Source: Actinomycetota bacterium | Lineage (GTDB): Bacteria; Desulfobacterota; Deferrimicrobia; Deferrimicrobiales; Deferrimicrobiaceae | Direction: 5' to 3' | Assembly: GCA_016844415.1 (NCBI GenBank) | Contig: JAENIX010000183.1 | Span: 1 to 7,202, forward strand | DNA length: 7,202 nucleotides | Shown here: positions 1-6,296 of the stretch, piece after piece | Layout: each line of letters opens with the position of its first letter | How positions within the stretch are numbered: position 1 is the first letter of the stretch | Notes under the pieces: generated by a model | What the model was told of the DNA's origin: nothing | The model's database searches: none | The model's input: the letters and a program-made list of their open reading frames with translations, nothing else | Program-made: the position numbers and the translations under genes

Positions 1-102
1 GATTACGGCAATTCTAGACCTGAGTTCCATAGCACCCCCTATGAAAGTCAGATACCGGTTCACCAATATGAGTGGGAAGGGAAAACCTTGAATTGAAGCC
101 AT
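1..102 (-). CDS. Start of an unrecognised gene, cut by the left window edge
   Basis: Thirty-four open codons run from an ATG at 102-100 to the window edge. The peptide begins MASIQGFPFPLILVNRYL and ends MELRSRIAVI. The start is supported by a GGAGG Shine-Dalgarno sequence at 112-108, five bases before the ATG, and by a sigma70-like promoter about 70 bases upstream. An ATG five bases earlier (107-105) is followed at once by TGA and cannot be used. An internal ATG at 30-28, preceded by a G-run at about 39-35, is a possible alternative start. The first 20 or so residues are fairly hydrophobic, but I do not recognise a signal peptide or family from so short a piece. Base composition is lower in GC than the oxidase operon, so this is probably a separate transcription unit. 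The function is unknown. Confidence 0.5.
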   Translation of the reverse strand, partial: MASIQGFPFPLILVNRYLTFIGGAMELRSRIAVI

Positions 103-170
103 CACATCCTCCGGAAGAGCGCGGCTCATAGCAGAGGCGGACGACAAAAAACAAAAATGAAGTTTCACAC

Positions 171-216
171 TGTATAAAGAAAAATAAAGTTATTGTCAAT
201 TAATTAATTAAAAATG
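171..216 (-). promoter_or_regulatory. Sigma70-like promoter directed leftward, with AT-rich UP-like tract
   Basis: On the minus strand there is a perfect TTGACA at 199-194, a 17-base spacer, and TATACA (4 of 6 to TATAAT) at 176-171. Directly upstream lies an AT tract containing three tandem AATT units (198-211) followed by an A-run on the plus strand, which could act as an UP element. Initiation would fall near 164, giving a leader of about 60 nt before the GGAGG and ATG of the gene at 102. The match is unusually good for such a GC-rich window. It is inferred from sequence alone. Confidence 0.55.
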
Positions 217-358
217 TAATTCGGGAAGGAGGGAGGAAGACTTTCAGGCTTTTAGACAACGGAATCCGGAGAGTTAATCTTCGAAAAAGACCATACAACG
301 CGCAAAAATAATGTCGGTACTCGCCAGATGACGAGGCCAGGCAACTTTCCCGATGACG
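217..358. other. Spacer downstream of the operon; no gene or clear terminator seen
   Basis: This stretch lies between the ctaB stop codon and the leftward promoter. Short open frames cross it, but none has a plausible start with ribosome binding site or a recognisable product. I looked for a GC-rich hairpin followed by a T-run on the minus strand. The best candidate is a 4-bp CTCG/CGAG stem ahead of a T-run at about 306-310, which is too weak to call a terminator. Composition shifts here from GC-rich coding sequence to AT-richer sequence. Confidence 0.5.
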
Positions 359-1197
359 TTATCGTACGGCGCGCGCCGAGATGTCGATGATGATGGCGAG
401 TAGCAGGCCCAGTATGTAGACGATGGAAGCGCCGAACGCCTTCCCGAATCGCCTTGTCGCCACGATGTTCCGGTAGCAGGAGAGCAGGAAGCCGGCGCCA
501 AGGACAATCGCCGCGGCGGCGAAGTACGGCGAACAGTACCCCAGCCACCACAGGCAAAGCGAAAGAGGCAACAGGGCGGAGGCATAGAGGAAGACCAGGA
601 TCTTCGTGTACGGCTCTCCCAACGCGACGGGCAGGACGGGGACGCCCGCGGACCGGTACTCATCCTGGCATTTGAGGGCCAGCGCCCGTATCCGATGAGG
701 ACGGGAAGAGCCCCGGGGATCCCGCCTGGCACCGTTCCGTATGGAGAGCGCCTCTTCAGGAACAGCGTGTACAGCAGGGTGTAGCCCGCGACCGCTCCGG
801 CGAGCAGCAGCGTGGCAGTGCCGTTAAGGAAACGGACGGAAACAGCCAGGGAGCAGGCGATCAGGGCCAGGGAAAAAAGAAGCGCTCCCCTGTTGCCCAC
901 ATTTTCCAGCGCCTCCGTTCTTGACGCCACCCGCCTCATCCGCGAATCGATCTCCCTGTCCAGGAGGCCGTTGATGACCGCCGATCCCGCTGCCGCCATC
1001 AGGATGCAGGCCAGGCATAGCAGGCCCTGTCCGGCGGGAGGCAGCCCCCTGCCCGCGAGGACCATCCCCGAGAGCCCGGCAAGCGTCACGCCTCCGGCGA
1101 TGCCCGGCTTCGAGATCAGCAGCGCCGACGACGCCGCGGTCCCGCGGCGGGATTCCCTCTCCGGCAAAGCCCTCCCGGCGATAGTTACGCGCCCCAT
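359..1197 (-). pseudogene. ctaB: Heme O synthase (protoheme IX farnesyltransferase), interrupted by a short frameshifting loss
   Basis: This UbiA-family membrane prenyltransferase (ctaB, also cyoE) adds a farnesyl group to protoheme to make heme O, the precursor of heme A. The start is the ATG at 1197, preceded by GAAGGGG with a 5-base gap. It overlaps the end of ctaA by 13 nt. Residues 1-171 read well: LISKPGIAGG near 27-36, the first aspartate motif N-x3-D-x3-D in INGLLDREID (residues 75-84), LLYTLFLKRRSPYGTV at 141-156, and GALPVLIGY at 162-170. At about 690-683 the frame changes. The continuation ALALKCQDEYRSAGVPVLP, which carries the family's second conserved block, lies in another frame and runs to a TAA at 361-359, ending in a normal hydrophobic C-terminus (SIVYILGLLLAIIID). 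The expected linker of about 25 residues, including the usual WQPPHFW motif, is absent. Family membership is clear. As written the gene cannot give a full enzyme, and an assembly error is possible. Confidence 0.85.
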
Positions 1198-2054
1198 AGC
1201 AACCCCTTCCCCCGCCTGACCTCCCGTGCCCACAGGTGAAACAGGACGACCAGCATCCCCAGCGCGATGGCCATGTGCAATCCCGTCGCCAGGAAGTAAA
1301 GTTTCGTCAGCACCACCAGGCCACCGACGACCACCTGGCCGGCAGCCAGCAGAAGCAGAGCCAGGACAAGGCCCTTGTCCTCCCTGAAATGCCGGTCGAG
1401 TGCCGCGGCCGCGTAGAGGGCGACGATCGTCATGAACACCAGGGCCGCCAGCACGCGGTGGGAGAAGTGGATCAGCACGTGGCCCGTCAGGACATTCGGA
1501 AAGATCCCGTCCGGGCCGAACGGCCATCCCGCCAGGGCGAGGCCTGCGTCGGAGTGCCGCACGTAGGCCCCAAGGGTCGCCAGAAGGAACACCATGGCTC
1601 CGACCCCGAAGAACAGAGCCGACCGACCGGAGAGGGAAAAGGCGGGCGCCTCATAAACGCCGTCGAAGGAAGCCATGTAGACCGCCATAAGAAAAATGGC
1701 AAGGCCCAGCATGAAATGGATCGTGGTGATCTGCAGCGGAATGTGCAGCAGAACCACCGCGCCGCCGAGCACTACCTCCACCGCGAGGAACGAGACCGCA
1801 AGGAGCGGAATGGCCCTCGCCGCCCCACGGTAATACCGGTATCGCCGCAGGCAGAGGGCAACCAGGAAGACGCCGGCGACCGCCGCGATCACCCTGTGGA
1901 GGAACTCCATGTAGATGTCGACGCGGAACGGAGGGAGGACCTTGCCGTAGCACAGGGGCCAGTCGGGGCAGGCCAGGCCCGCCTTGAGGCCCGCCAGGAG
2001 GTTCCCCCAGACCAGGAGCACGAAGAACAGGCCGACGGTCACTCTGCCGAGCAT
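1185..2054 (-). CDS. ctaA: Heme A synthase (COX15/CtaA family)
   Basis: This integral membrane enzyme oxidises the C8 methyl of heme O to a formyl group, making heme A for CoxA. It has 289 residues, a normal length, and about eight hydrophobic segments in two related halves. The start ATG at 2054 follows an excellent AGGAGGGG Shine-Dalgarno sequence. Visible motifs are the first-loop cysteine pair in CPDWPLC (C29, C35), the ExxH motif in MEFLHR (E50, H53), H113 in TIHFM, HFSHR (H196, H199) in the second half, and H260 in GLHMA; these supply the expected heme-ligand histidines. The second-half loop after YVRHSDAGLAL lacks the cysteine pair seen in some CtaA proteins. The gene starts 28 nt after subunit IV and overlaps ctaB, consistent with a heme A module at the end of the operon. 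The reading frame is intact. Confidence 0.93.
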   Translation of the reverse strand: MLGRVTVGLFFVLLVWGNLLAGLKAGLACPDWPLCYGKVLPPFRVDIYMEFLHRVIAAVAGVFLVALCLRRYRYYRGAARAIPLLAVSFLAVEVVLGGAVVLLHIPLQITTIHFMLGLAIFLMAVYMASFDGVYEAPAFSLSGRSALFFGVGAMVFLLATLGAYVRHSDAGLALAGWPFGPDGIFPNVLTGHVLIHFSHRVLAALVFMTIVALYAAAALDRHFREDKGLVLALLLLAAGQVVVGGLVVLTKLYFLATGLHMAIALGMLVVLFHLWAREVRRGKGLLWGA

Positions 2055-2082
2055 CGTCCCCTCCTGCGGTGCGGTGTCTCTA

Positions 2083-2361
2083 CTAACGGAACAGGGTGTC
2101 CGAGAGCGTCCCCCCGATGATGAGCGCCAGGAAAAGAATGGGGACCAGCGCGAACGTCCACACGAGCCTGCCCTCGTGTCTCAGATGCATGAAGAACAGC
2201 GCGACCAGCGTGGCTTTCACCGAGGCGATGAGCAGGGCCGCCGCGACGTTCCAAATCCCCAAGTCGATATAGGAAACCCCCACGGTCGCGCCGGTAAGCA
2301 CCAGCAACGCCGCGAAGACCGCCACGTAGACTCCGTATCCCGCGCCGCGCCCCTTCTCCAT
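2083..2361 (-). CDS. ctaF: Cytochrome c oxidase subunit IV (caa3-type, small prokaryotic COX4)
   Basis: This 92-residue membrane protein is an accessory subunit of caa3-type oxidases. It has three predicted membrane helices (about 10-29, 36-59 and 67-84). The most diagnostic stretch is the second helix, ASVKATLVALFFMHLRHEG (residues 46-64), typical of the prokaryotic COX4 family. The ATG at 2361 lies only 7 nt after the coxC stop, with AGGGGAG just upstream. It ends with TAG at 2085-2083. Length and frame are normal. The family name and its place between subunit III and ctaA support the call. The symbol ctaF follows caa3 nomenclature; coxD is used in some genomes. Confidence 0.88.
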   Translation of the reverse strand: MEKGRGAGYGVYVAVFAALLVLTGATVGVSYIDLGIWNVAAALLIASVKATLVALFFMHLRHEGRLVWTFALVPILFLALIIGGTLSDTLFR

Positions 2362-2368
2362 CGCTCCC

Positions 2369-2829
2369 CTACCCGATCAGGTACAACATCGGAAACAGGT
2401 AGATCCAGACGAGGTCCACGAAGTGCCAGTATAACCCCGAAAGGACGTGGAGCCCGTGCAACCCCGTCATCATGAAGTAGAGCGAGAAGAAGATGTCCGT
2501 GCCGGGGAACAGGCCATGGGCGAACTTCTCCGTCCACTCGAAATACTTGATCGCCAGGAACACGCCTGCCAGCAGGATCGTCAGGGAGAGGTAAAGTTTC
2601 AGGAGCTCCTGCTTCCCTTTCCGGATTGACGCGATGGCGAGCGCAACCGTCAGGCTGCTGGTGATGAGGACGACCGTGTTCGCCGCTCCGAGGACGCGGT
2701 TGAGATGCACGAAATCCTTGTGGAACATCTCCGGGAACTTGAGGCGGAACACGATGTACGCGGTGAACAGGCCTCCGAACAGCAGCACCCGGGGCTGACA
2801 TGCCCGGTATGCTCCGGATGCTCAGCCAT
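2369..2829 (-). pseudogene. coxC: Cytochrome c oxidase subunit III, missing two short segments
   Basis: Subunit III stabilises the oxidase core and proton uptake. The natural start appears to be the ATG at 2829, overlapping the coxA stop by 8 nt and encoding [13 protein letters not shown], a typical COX3 N-terminus. Near 2799-2786 the frame shifts, and the body begins [15 protein letters not shown]. About 25-30 residues normally lying between these blocks (the amphipathic stretch and the GMWxFL part of helix 1) are gone. The body then reads cleanly through [15 protein letters not shown] and the [10 protein letters not shown] block to TGLHGLHVL. It jumps in frame at about 2446-2435 to [23 protein letters not shown], without the helix and loop of roughly 25-30 residues that usually separate these motifs. 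It ends with TAG at 2371-2369. Taken alone, the frame from a GTG at 2788 gives only 139 residues, against about 200 for short COX3 proteins. The identity is sure; the intactness is not. Confidence 0.88.
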
Positions 2830-4489
2830 CGCCCGCCCCCCGGTCGAAGAACCTTGGAGGGGGGCCCGCCGTCTTTCTTTTGGCGTACCCGTAAGGCCAA
2901 TCGGTGACGACCGGGATTTCCTCGAAGTTCTCCGTCGGCGGCGGGGAAGCGGTCTGCCATTCCAGCGTCAGCCCCTTCCAGGGGTTCGCGGGGGCCGGAT
3001 CGCCCCGGAAAAACCCGCGGATGAAATTGGAGAACATGACGAGGATCCCCCCCGCCATGATCCAGGACCCCACCGTCGACACGATGTTCAAGGACTGGTA
3101 CTGCGGCGGGTACTCCGCCCACCGCCGCGGCATCCCCTTGAACCCCAGGTAGAACTGGACAAGGAAGGTGAGGTTGAAGCCGATGAAGGTCAGCAGCCAG
3201 CCCCATCGCGCCATCTTTTCGCTGAGCATCCTGCCGGTCATCTTGGGGAACCAGTAGTGCAGCCCGGCTAAAAATCCCACCACCGTTCCGCCCACCATCG
3301 TGTAATGAAAGTGGGCCACGATGAAGTAGGTGTCGTGGAGGTGGATGTTGGTCGCCAGCGCTCCCAGGAACATCCCGGTCAGCCCCCCGAAGGTGAACAG
3401 GAAGATGAAGGTGAGGGAGTACAGCATCGGCGACTCGAAAGTGATCGACCCCTTGTACATCGTGGCGATCCAGTTGAAGACCTTGACCGCCGTGGGGACG
3501 GCCACGAAGAACGTCAGGAAGGAAAAAATGATGCCTGCCGTCTTGGACATCCCGCTGACGAACATGTGGTGGCCCCAGACGAAGAACCCGATGAACGCGA
3601 TGGCCAGGGATGAGTAGGCGATCGCCTTGTACCCGAAGATGGGCTTTCGTGAGAAGACCGGGATGACCTCCGATATGATGCCCATGGCGGGCAGGATCAT
3701 GACGTAGACCACGGGATGGGAGTAGAACCAGAAGAAATGCTGGAACAGCAGGGGGTCTCCCCCCTTGGCCGGGTCGAAGAACCCGACTCCAAAGAGCCGC
3801 TCCATCGCAAGGAGCAGGAAGGTGATCCCCACGACCGGGGTGGCCACGACCTGGATGATGCTCGTGGCGTACATCCCCCAGATGAACAGCGGTAACCGGT
3901 GCCAAGTCATCCCCGGCGCCCTGAGCGTGTGGATCGTCACGATGAAGTTCAGCCCCGTGAGGATCGACGACATTCCGACGAGGAAGATCCCGAAGGAGAG
4001 GAGGGTGACATTGGCCGCCGTCTTCGCGGAATAGGGCGTGTAGAAGGTCCAGCCGGTGTCCATCGGACGCAAGAGAGAGCCCAGGATGACGAGTATCCCC
4101 GCCACGAAGATCCAGTAACTCGCAAGGTTCAGGCGTGGGAAGGCGACGTCCCTCGCCCCGATCAGCAGCGGAATGAAGAAGTTACCCAGGCCGGACGGGA
4201 TCGCCGGGATGATGAAGAGGAAGATCATCACCGATCCATGGAGGGTGAACAGGACGTTGTACGTATGGTTGCTGAAAATCTCCTGCCCGGGGTACATCAG
4301 CTTGATCCGGATCAGGAGGGCGAATATCCCCCCCAGCAGGAAAAAAAACAGGGTGGTGTAAAGGTAAAGCGCGCCGATCCGCTTGTGGTCCAGGGTGAGG
4401 GCCCAGGAACGGAACCCCTTCTCCTCGAGGTATCCGCGGGACCGGCCGCCACCTGACAGCATCGTTCCGTCCGCCGTGTTTTCCGTCAT
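2822..4489 (-). CDS. coxA: Cytochrome c oxidase subunit I, A2-type heme-copper oxidase
   Basis: This is the catalytic subunit, which reduces O2 to water at heme a3-CuB and pumps protons across the cytoplasmic membrane. It has 555 residues and about 12 helices. By alignment to bovine subunit I, low-spin heme a ligands are H84 and H395, the heme a3 ligand is H393 (AHFHY), and CuB ligands are H258, H307 and H308 (WGHHMF). The cross-linked tyrosine is Y262. K-channel T333 and K336 sit in PTAVKVF. D-channel D114, N103 and N121 are present. The helix VI glutamate is replaced by V260 in [10 protein letters not shown], and the YS pair marks subtype A2. Propionate-binding R455 and R456 are seen in MPRRW. 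The C-terminal tail ([20 protein letters not shown]) is typical. The start at 4489 has GGAG about eight bases upstream. It follows coxB after a 79-nt gap with no obvious promoter. Frame and length are intact. Confidence 0.97.
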   Translation of the reverse strand: MTENTADGTMLSGGGRSRGYLEEKGFRSWALTLDHKRIGALYLYTTLFFFLLGGIFALLIRIKLMYPGQEIFSNHTYNVLFTLHGSVMIFLFIIPAIPSGLGNFFIPLLIGARDVAFPRLNLASYWIFVAGILVILGSLLRPMDTGWTFYTPYSAKTAANVTLLSFGIFLVGMSSILTGLNFIVTIHTLRAPGMTWHRLPLFIWGMYATSIIQVVATPVVGITFLLLAMERLFGVGFFDPAKGGDPLLFQHFFWFYSHPVVYVMILPAMGIISEVIPVFSRKPIFGYKAIAYSSLAIAFIGFFVWGHHMFVSGMSKTAGIIFSFLTFFVAVPTAVKVFNWIATMYKGSITFESPMLYSLTFIFLFTFGGLTGMFLGALATNIHLHDTYFIVAHFHYTMVGGTVVGFLAGLHYWFPKMTGRMLSEKMARWGWLLTFIGFNLTFLVQFYLGFKGMPRRWAEYPPQYQSLNIVSTVGSWIMAGGILVMFSNFIRGFFRGDPAPANPWKGLTLEWQTASPPPTENFEEIPVVTDWPYGYAKRKTAGPPPRFFDRGAGDG

Positions 4490-4568
4490 TCCTTATTCTC
4501 CGCCATTATTTCGCCGTCCCACTATGCGATGACGACTGGTAAGGTAAGGTTGCGTCCGAAGTTTGCGG

Positions 4569-5510
4569 TTAATTCAGCGTCTTGATATGGGCGATTATCG
4601 CCGCGACGTCGTCGTCCGTGATCGACCCCTTGTAGGTCGGCATCACGTTTGGGAACCCTTTCGCGACCTTGGCCCCCGGATCGTAGAGCGATTCCCGGAT
4701 GTACCCCTCGTCCGCCATGACGGCGGGGCCCTGCGCAAGCTCCACCCGTCTCCCGTACAGCCCCTTGAAGGAAGGGCCCACCTTGACGGTCCCATCGGCG
4801 GAATGGCACCCCATGCAGCCGAACTTTTCCATGAGCGCCTTCCCCTTCTCGGGAGGCGACATCGCCGCCTTTGCCCCTTCCCCCTGCGCCGCCCAGGCGG
4901 CGTAGGCGTCCGGGGGCATCACGATCAGTTTCGCCCGCATCGTGGAATGCCCGACCCCGCAATACTGGGTGCAGTAGATGTCGAAGGTCCCCTCCAGGTC
5001 CGGCTGGAGGTGGAGGTACGTATACCGGCCGGGGAGAACGTCCTGCTTGATCCGGTATTCGGGGATGAAGAACCCGTGGATGACGTCCCGGGAAGTCATG
5101 ATCAGCTTTACGGGCTTGCCGGCCGGGACTCTCAGCTCGTTCATCGCGGCGCGGCCGTCGGGGTATTTGAATTCGTATACGAACTGCCCCGTCACGACGT
5201 TGATGTCCGAGGCGCCGGGCAGCGGGGTGGTTACGTCCCGGTAGACGACGTAGCCGTAGATGAAGAAGGCGAGCACGGCGAGCGACGGGACCAGCACCCA
5301 CACGACTTCGAGGATGAAGTTGCCGCGGACCTCGGAAGTGGCGCCCTCTTCCGCCCCTTTCCTCCTGCGGTACCGGATCGCGAAGTAGATCAGCATCCCC
5401 TCGACCAGCAGGAAGAAGAAAAGCGAAACGACGGCGATGAACAGGAAAACGGCGTCGATCTTCCAGGCCGACGGCGAGGCCGCCGCACTTTGGGCGAACG
5501 CGTTCATCAT
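4569..5510 (-). CDS. coxB: Cytochrome c oxidase subunit II with C-terminal cytochrome c domain (caa3-type)
   Basis: This subunit receives electrons and passes them to heme a in CoxA. It has 313 residues. Two membrane helices (about 17-46 and 66-90) are followed by a periplasmic CuA cupredoxin domain and then a cytochrome c domain. CuA ligands are H145 (DVIHGFFIP), C180, C184, H188 and M191; the backbone ligand position is Q182 rather than the common glutamate. The cytochrome domain has CMGCH (C232, C235, H236) and a likely axial methionine M290 in NVMPTY. The aromatic patch used for electron entry reads GQFVYEFKYP, with F110 and Y112 where many subunit II proteins have tryptophans. The start is the first of two adjacent ATG codons at 5510. 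It overlaps the SCO stop as ATGA and is preceded by GGGGGA, which implies translational coupling. The gene ends with TAA at 4571-4569. The frame is intact. Confidence 0.96.
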   Translation of the reverse strand: MMNAFAQSAAASPSAWKIDAVFLFIAVVSLFFFLLVEGMLIYFAIRYRRRKGAEEGATSEVRGNFILEVVWVLVPSLAVLAFFIYGYVVYRDVTTPLPGASDINVVTGQFVYEFKYPDGRAAMNELRVPAGKPVKLIMTSRDVIHGFFIPEYRIKQDVLPGRYTYLHLQPDLEGTFDIYCTQYCGVGHSTMRAKLIVMPPDAYAAWAAQGEGAKAAMSPPEKGKALMEKFGCMGCHSADGTVKVGPSFKGLYGRRVELAQGPAVMADEGYIRESLYDPGAKVAKGFPNVMPTYKGSITDDDVAAIIAHIKTLN

Positions 5511-6285
5511 CTGTCCCCCGTGTCCCCGGGCCGGGTCCCCGGCTTCCGCCGTCTCCATAAGGCGAAATACAATGCCCCCAGAAAGACCAGGGTCAACACG
5601 CCCCCCGCTTTCATTATGTTCCGGGCGTACAGGGCGTACTTCCTCTCCACCGGGTCGTACTGGAAGCAGAACAGGAGCGCGCGGTGCGCCAGCGAAGACT
5701 CTCCTATCCGCCCGTCGGCGGCCTCGATGAGGGCGAGTTTCAGGTCCCGCGGCTCCGGGTCTATCCCGTACACGTAGCGGGATATTTTCCCCTCCGTCGT
5801 AAGGACGACGACGACGTTGGGATGCGCGAAGTCGTTACCGACCTTGCGGTACCGGAAACCGATCGCTTTTACCAGCCCGTCGATCTCCTCCCCCCGGCCG
5901 TAGAGGAAGGCCCACCTGGATCCGGGGTCGCGGATCCCTTCCATTTGTGCGTGCATCTCGCCGGCCCGCGCGAGGGCGCTTTCGGGCCTTTCCTCCGGGT
6001 CGATGCTGACCGTGACGATCCGGAAATCGCGTGCGAGGGAGATCCCGCCCATCCTCTCCGCCGAGCCGAACACAGGTAATCCCCGAGCTTTACGCTCTTC
6101 CCGCCCTCGTCCCGGAAGGCGAGGTCGAGAGGGACCGCGCCGCCGAGCTTCTCGTCCACCCCGATCTGTTTAAGGATTTCGTCCGGCGTTTCCTTTTCAT
6201 GGGCAAGGGCGCCGGGGCCCGGAGGGAATGCCAGGACCGAGGCGGAAAACAGCAGGAGAATAATTGGAAACGCTTTCCCTGGCAT
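5507..6285 (-). pseudogene. SCO1/SenC copper chaperone, broken across its copper-binding motif
   Basis: SCO proteins are membrane-anchored thioredoxin-fold chaperones that help deliver copper to the CuA site of subunit II. The first frame starts at the ATG at 6285, gives a signal-like N-terminus (PIILLLFSASVLAF, then cleavage near ALA-H at residue 28), and reads the expected AVPLDLAFRDEGGKSVKLGDYL up to residue 71. Near 6082-6070 the reading moves to another frame, continuing VFGSAERMGGISLARDFRI and TVSIDPEERP to a TGA at 5509-5507. Family members normally carry about 20 more residues here, including PVILxLVYxxCPMLC. The copper-binding cysteine pair is therefore missing. The conserved histidine survives in FAHPNVV (about 5824-5822), as does the C-terminal membrane anchor (GGVLTLVFLGALYFALW). 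The start has only a weak ribosome binding site, 11 nt after the upstream stop. The identity is strong; as written the product would be inactive. Confidence 0.85.
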
Positions 6286-6296
6286 CCGGTTCGTCG

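Noticed and set aside
14..199. A 61-codon minus-strand frame at the left edge
   Set aside because: Its start lies inside the promoter's -35 element and it has no ribosome site. The overlapping frame from 102 has both a promoter and GGAGG.
290..345. Possible rho-independent terminator after ctaB
   Set aside because: The only stem is four base pairs (CTCG/CGAG) and is separated from the T-run, so it is too weak to support.
274..1527. A single 417-codon minus-strand frame covering ctaB and part of ctaA
   Set aside because: Only the part from 1197 to about 690 encodes heme O synthase. Upstream it reads ctaA out of frame, and downstream of the break it reads the ctaB tail out of frame.
1236..2120. 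A 294-codon open frame on the plus strand opposite ctaA
   Set aside because: CtaA on the other strand has all family motifs and a strong ribosome site. The plus-strand product is low-complexity and charged, typical of an antisense shadow.
2369..2788. Taking coxC as a complete small protein starting at GTG 2788
   Set aside because: There is no ribosome site there, the start would fall inside helix 1, and the true N-terminus is visible upstream in another frame overlapping the coxA stop.
2217..3905. A 562-codon minus-strand frame across coxA, coxC and subunit IV
   Set aside because: It is out of frame with three recognised subunits and gives a His, Arg, Gly and Pro-rich product without any domain.
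4563..5777. A 404-codon open frame on the plus strand opposite coxB and SCO
   Set aside because: It is antisense to clearly recognised genes, rich in Arg, Gly, Asp and His in the manner of GC-rich shadow frames, and matches no family.
359..6285. Programmed frameshifting or ribosomal bypass as an explanation for the frame breaks
   Set aside because: Those processes recode or skip nucleotides that are present. Here the conserved codons are absent from the DNA, so recoding could not restore the proteins.
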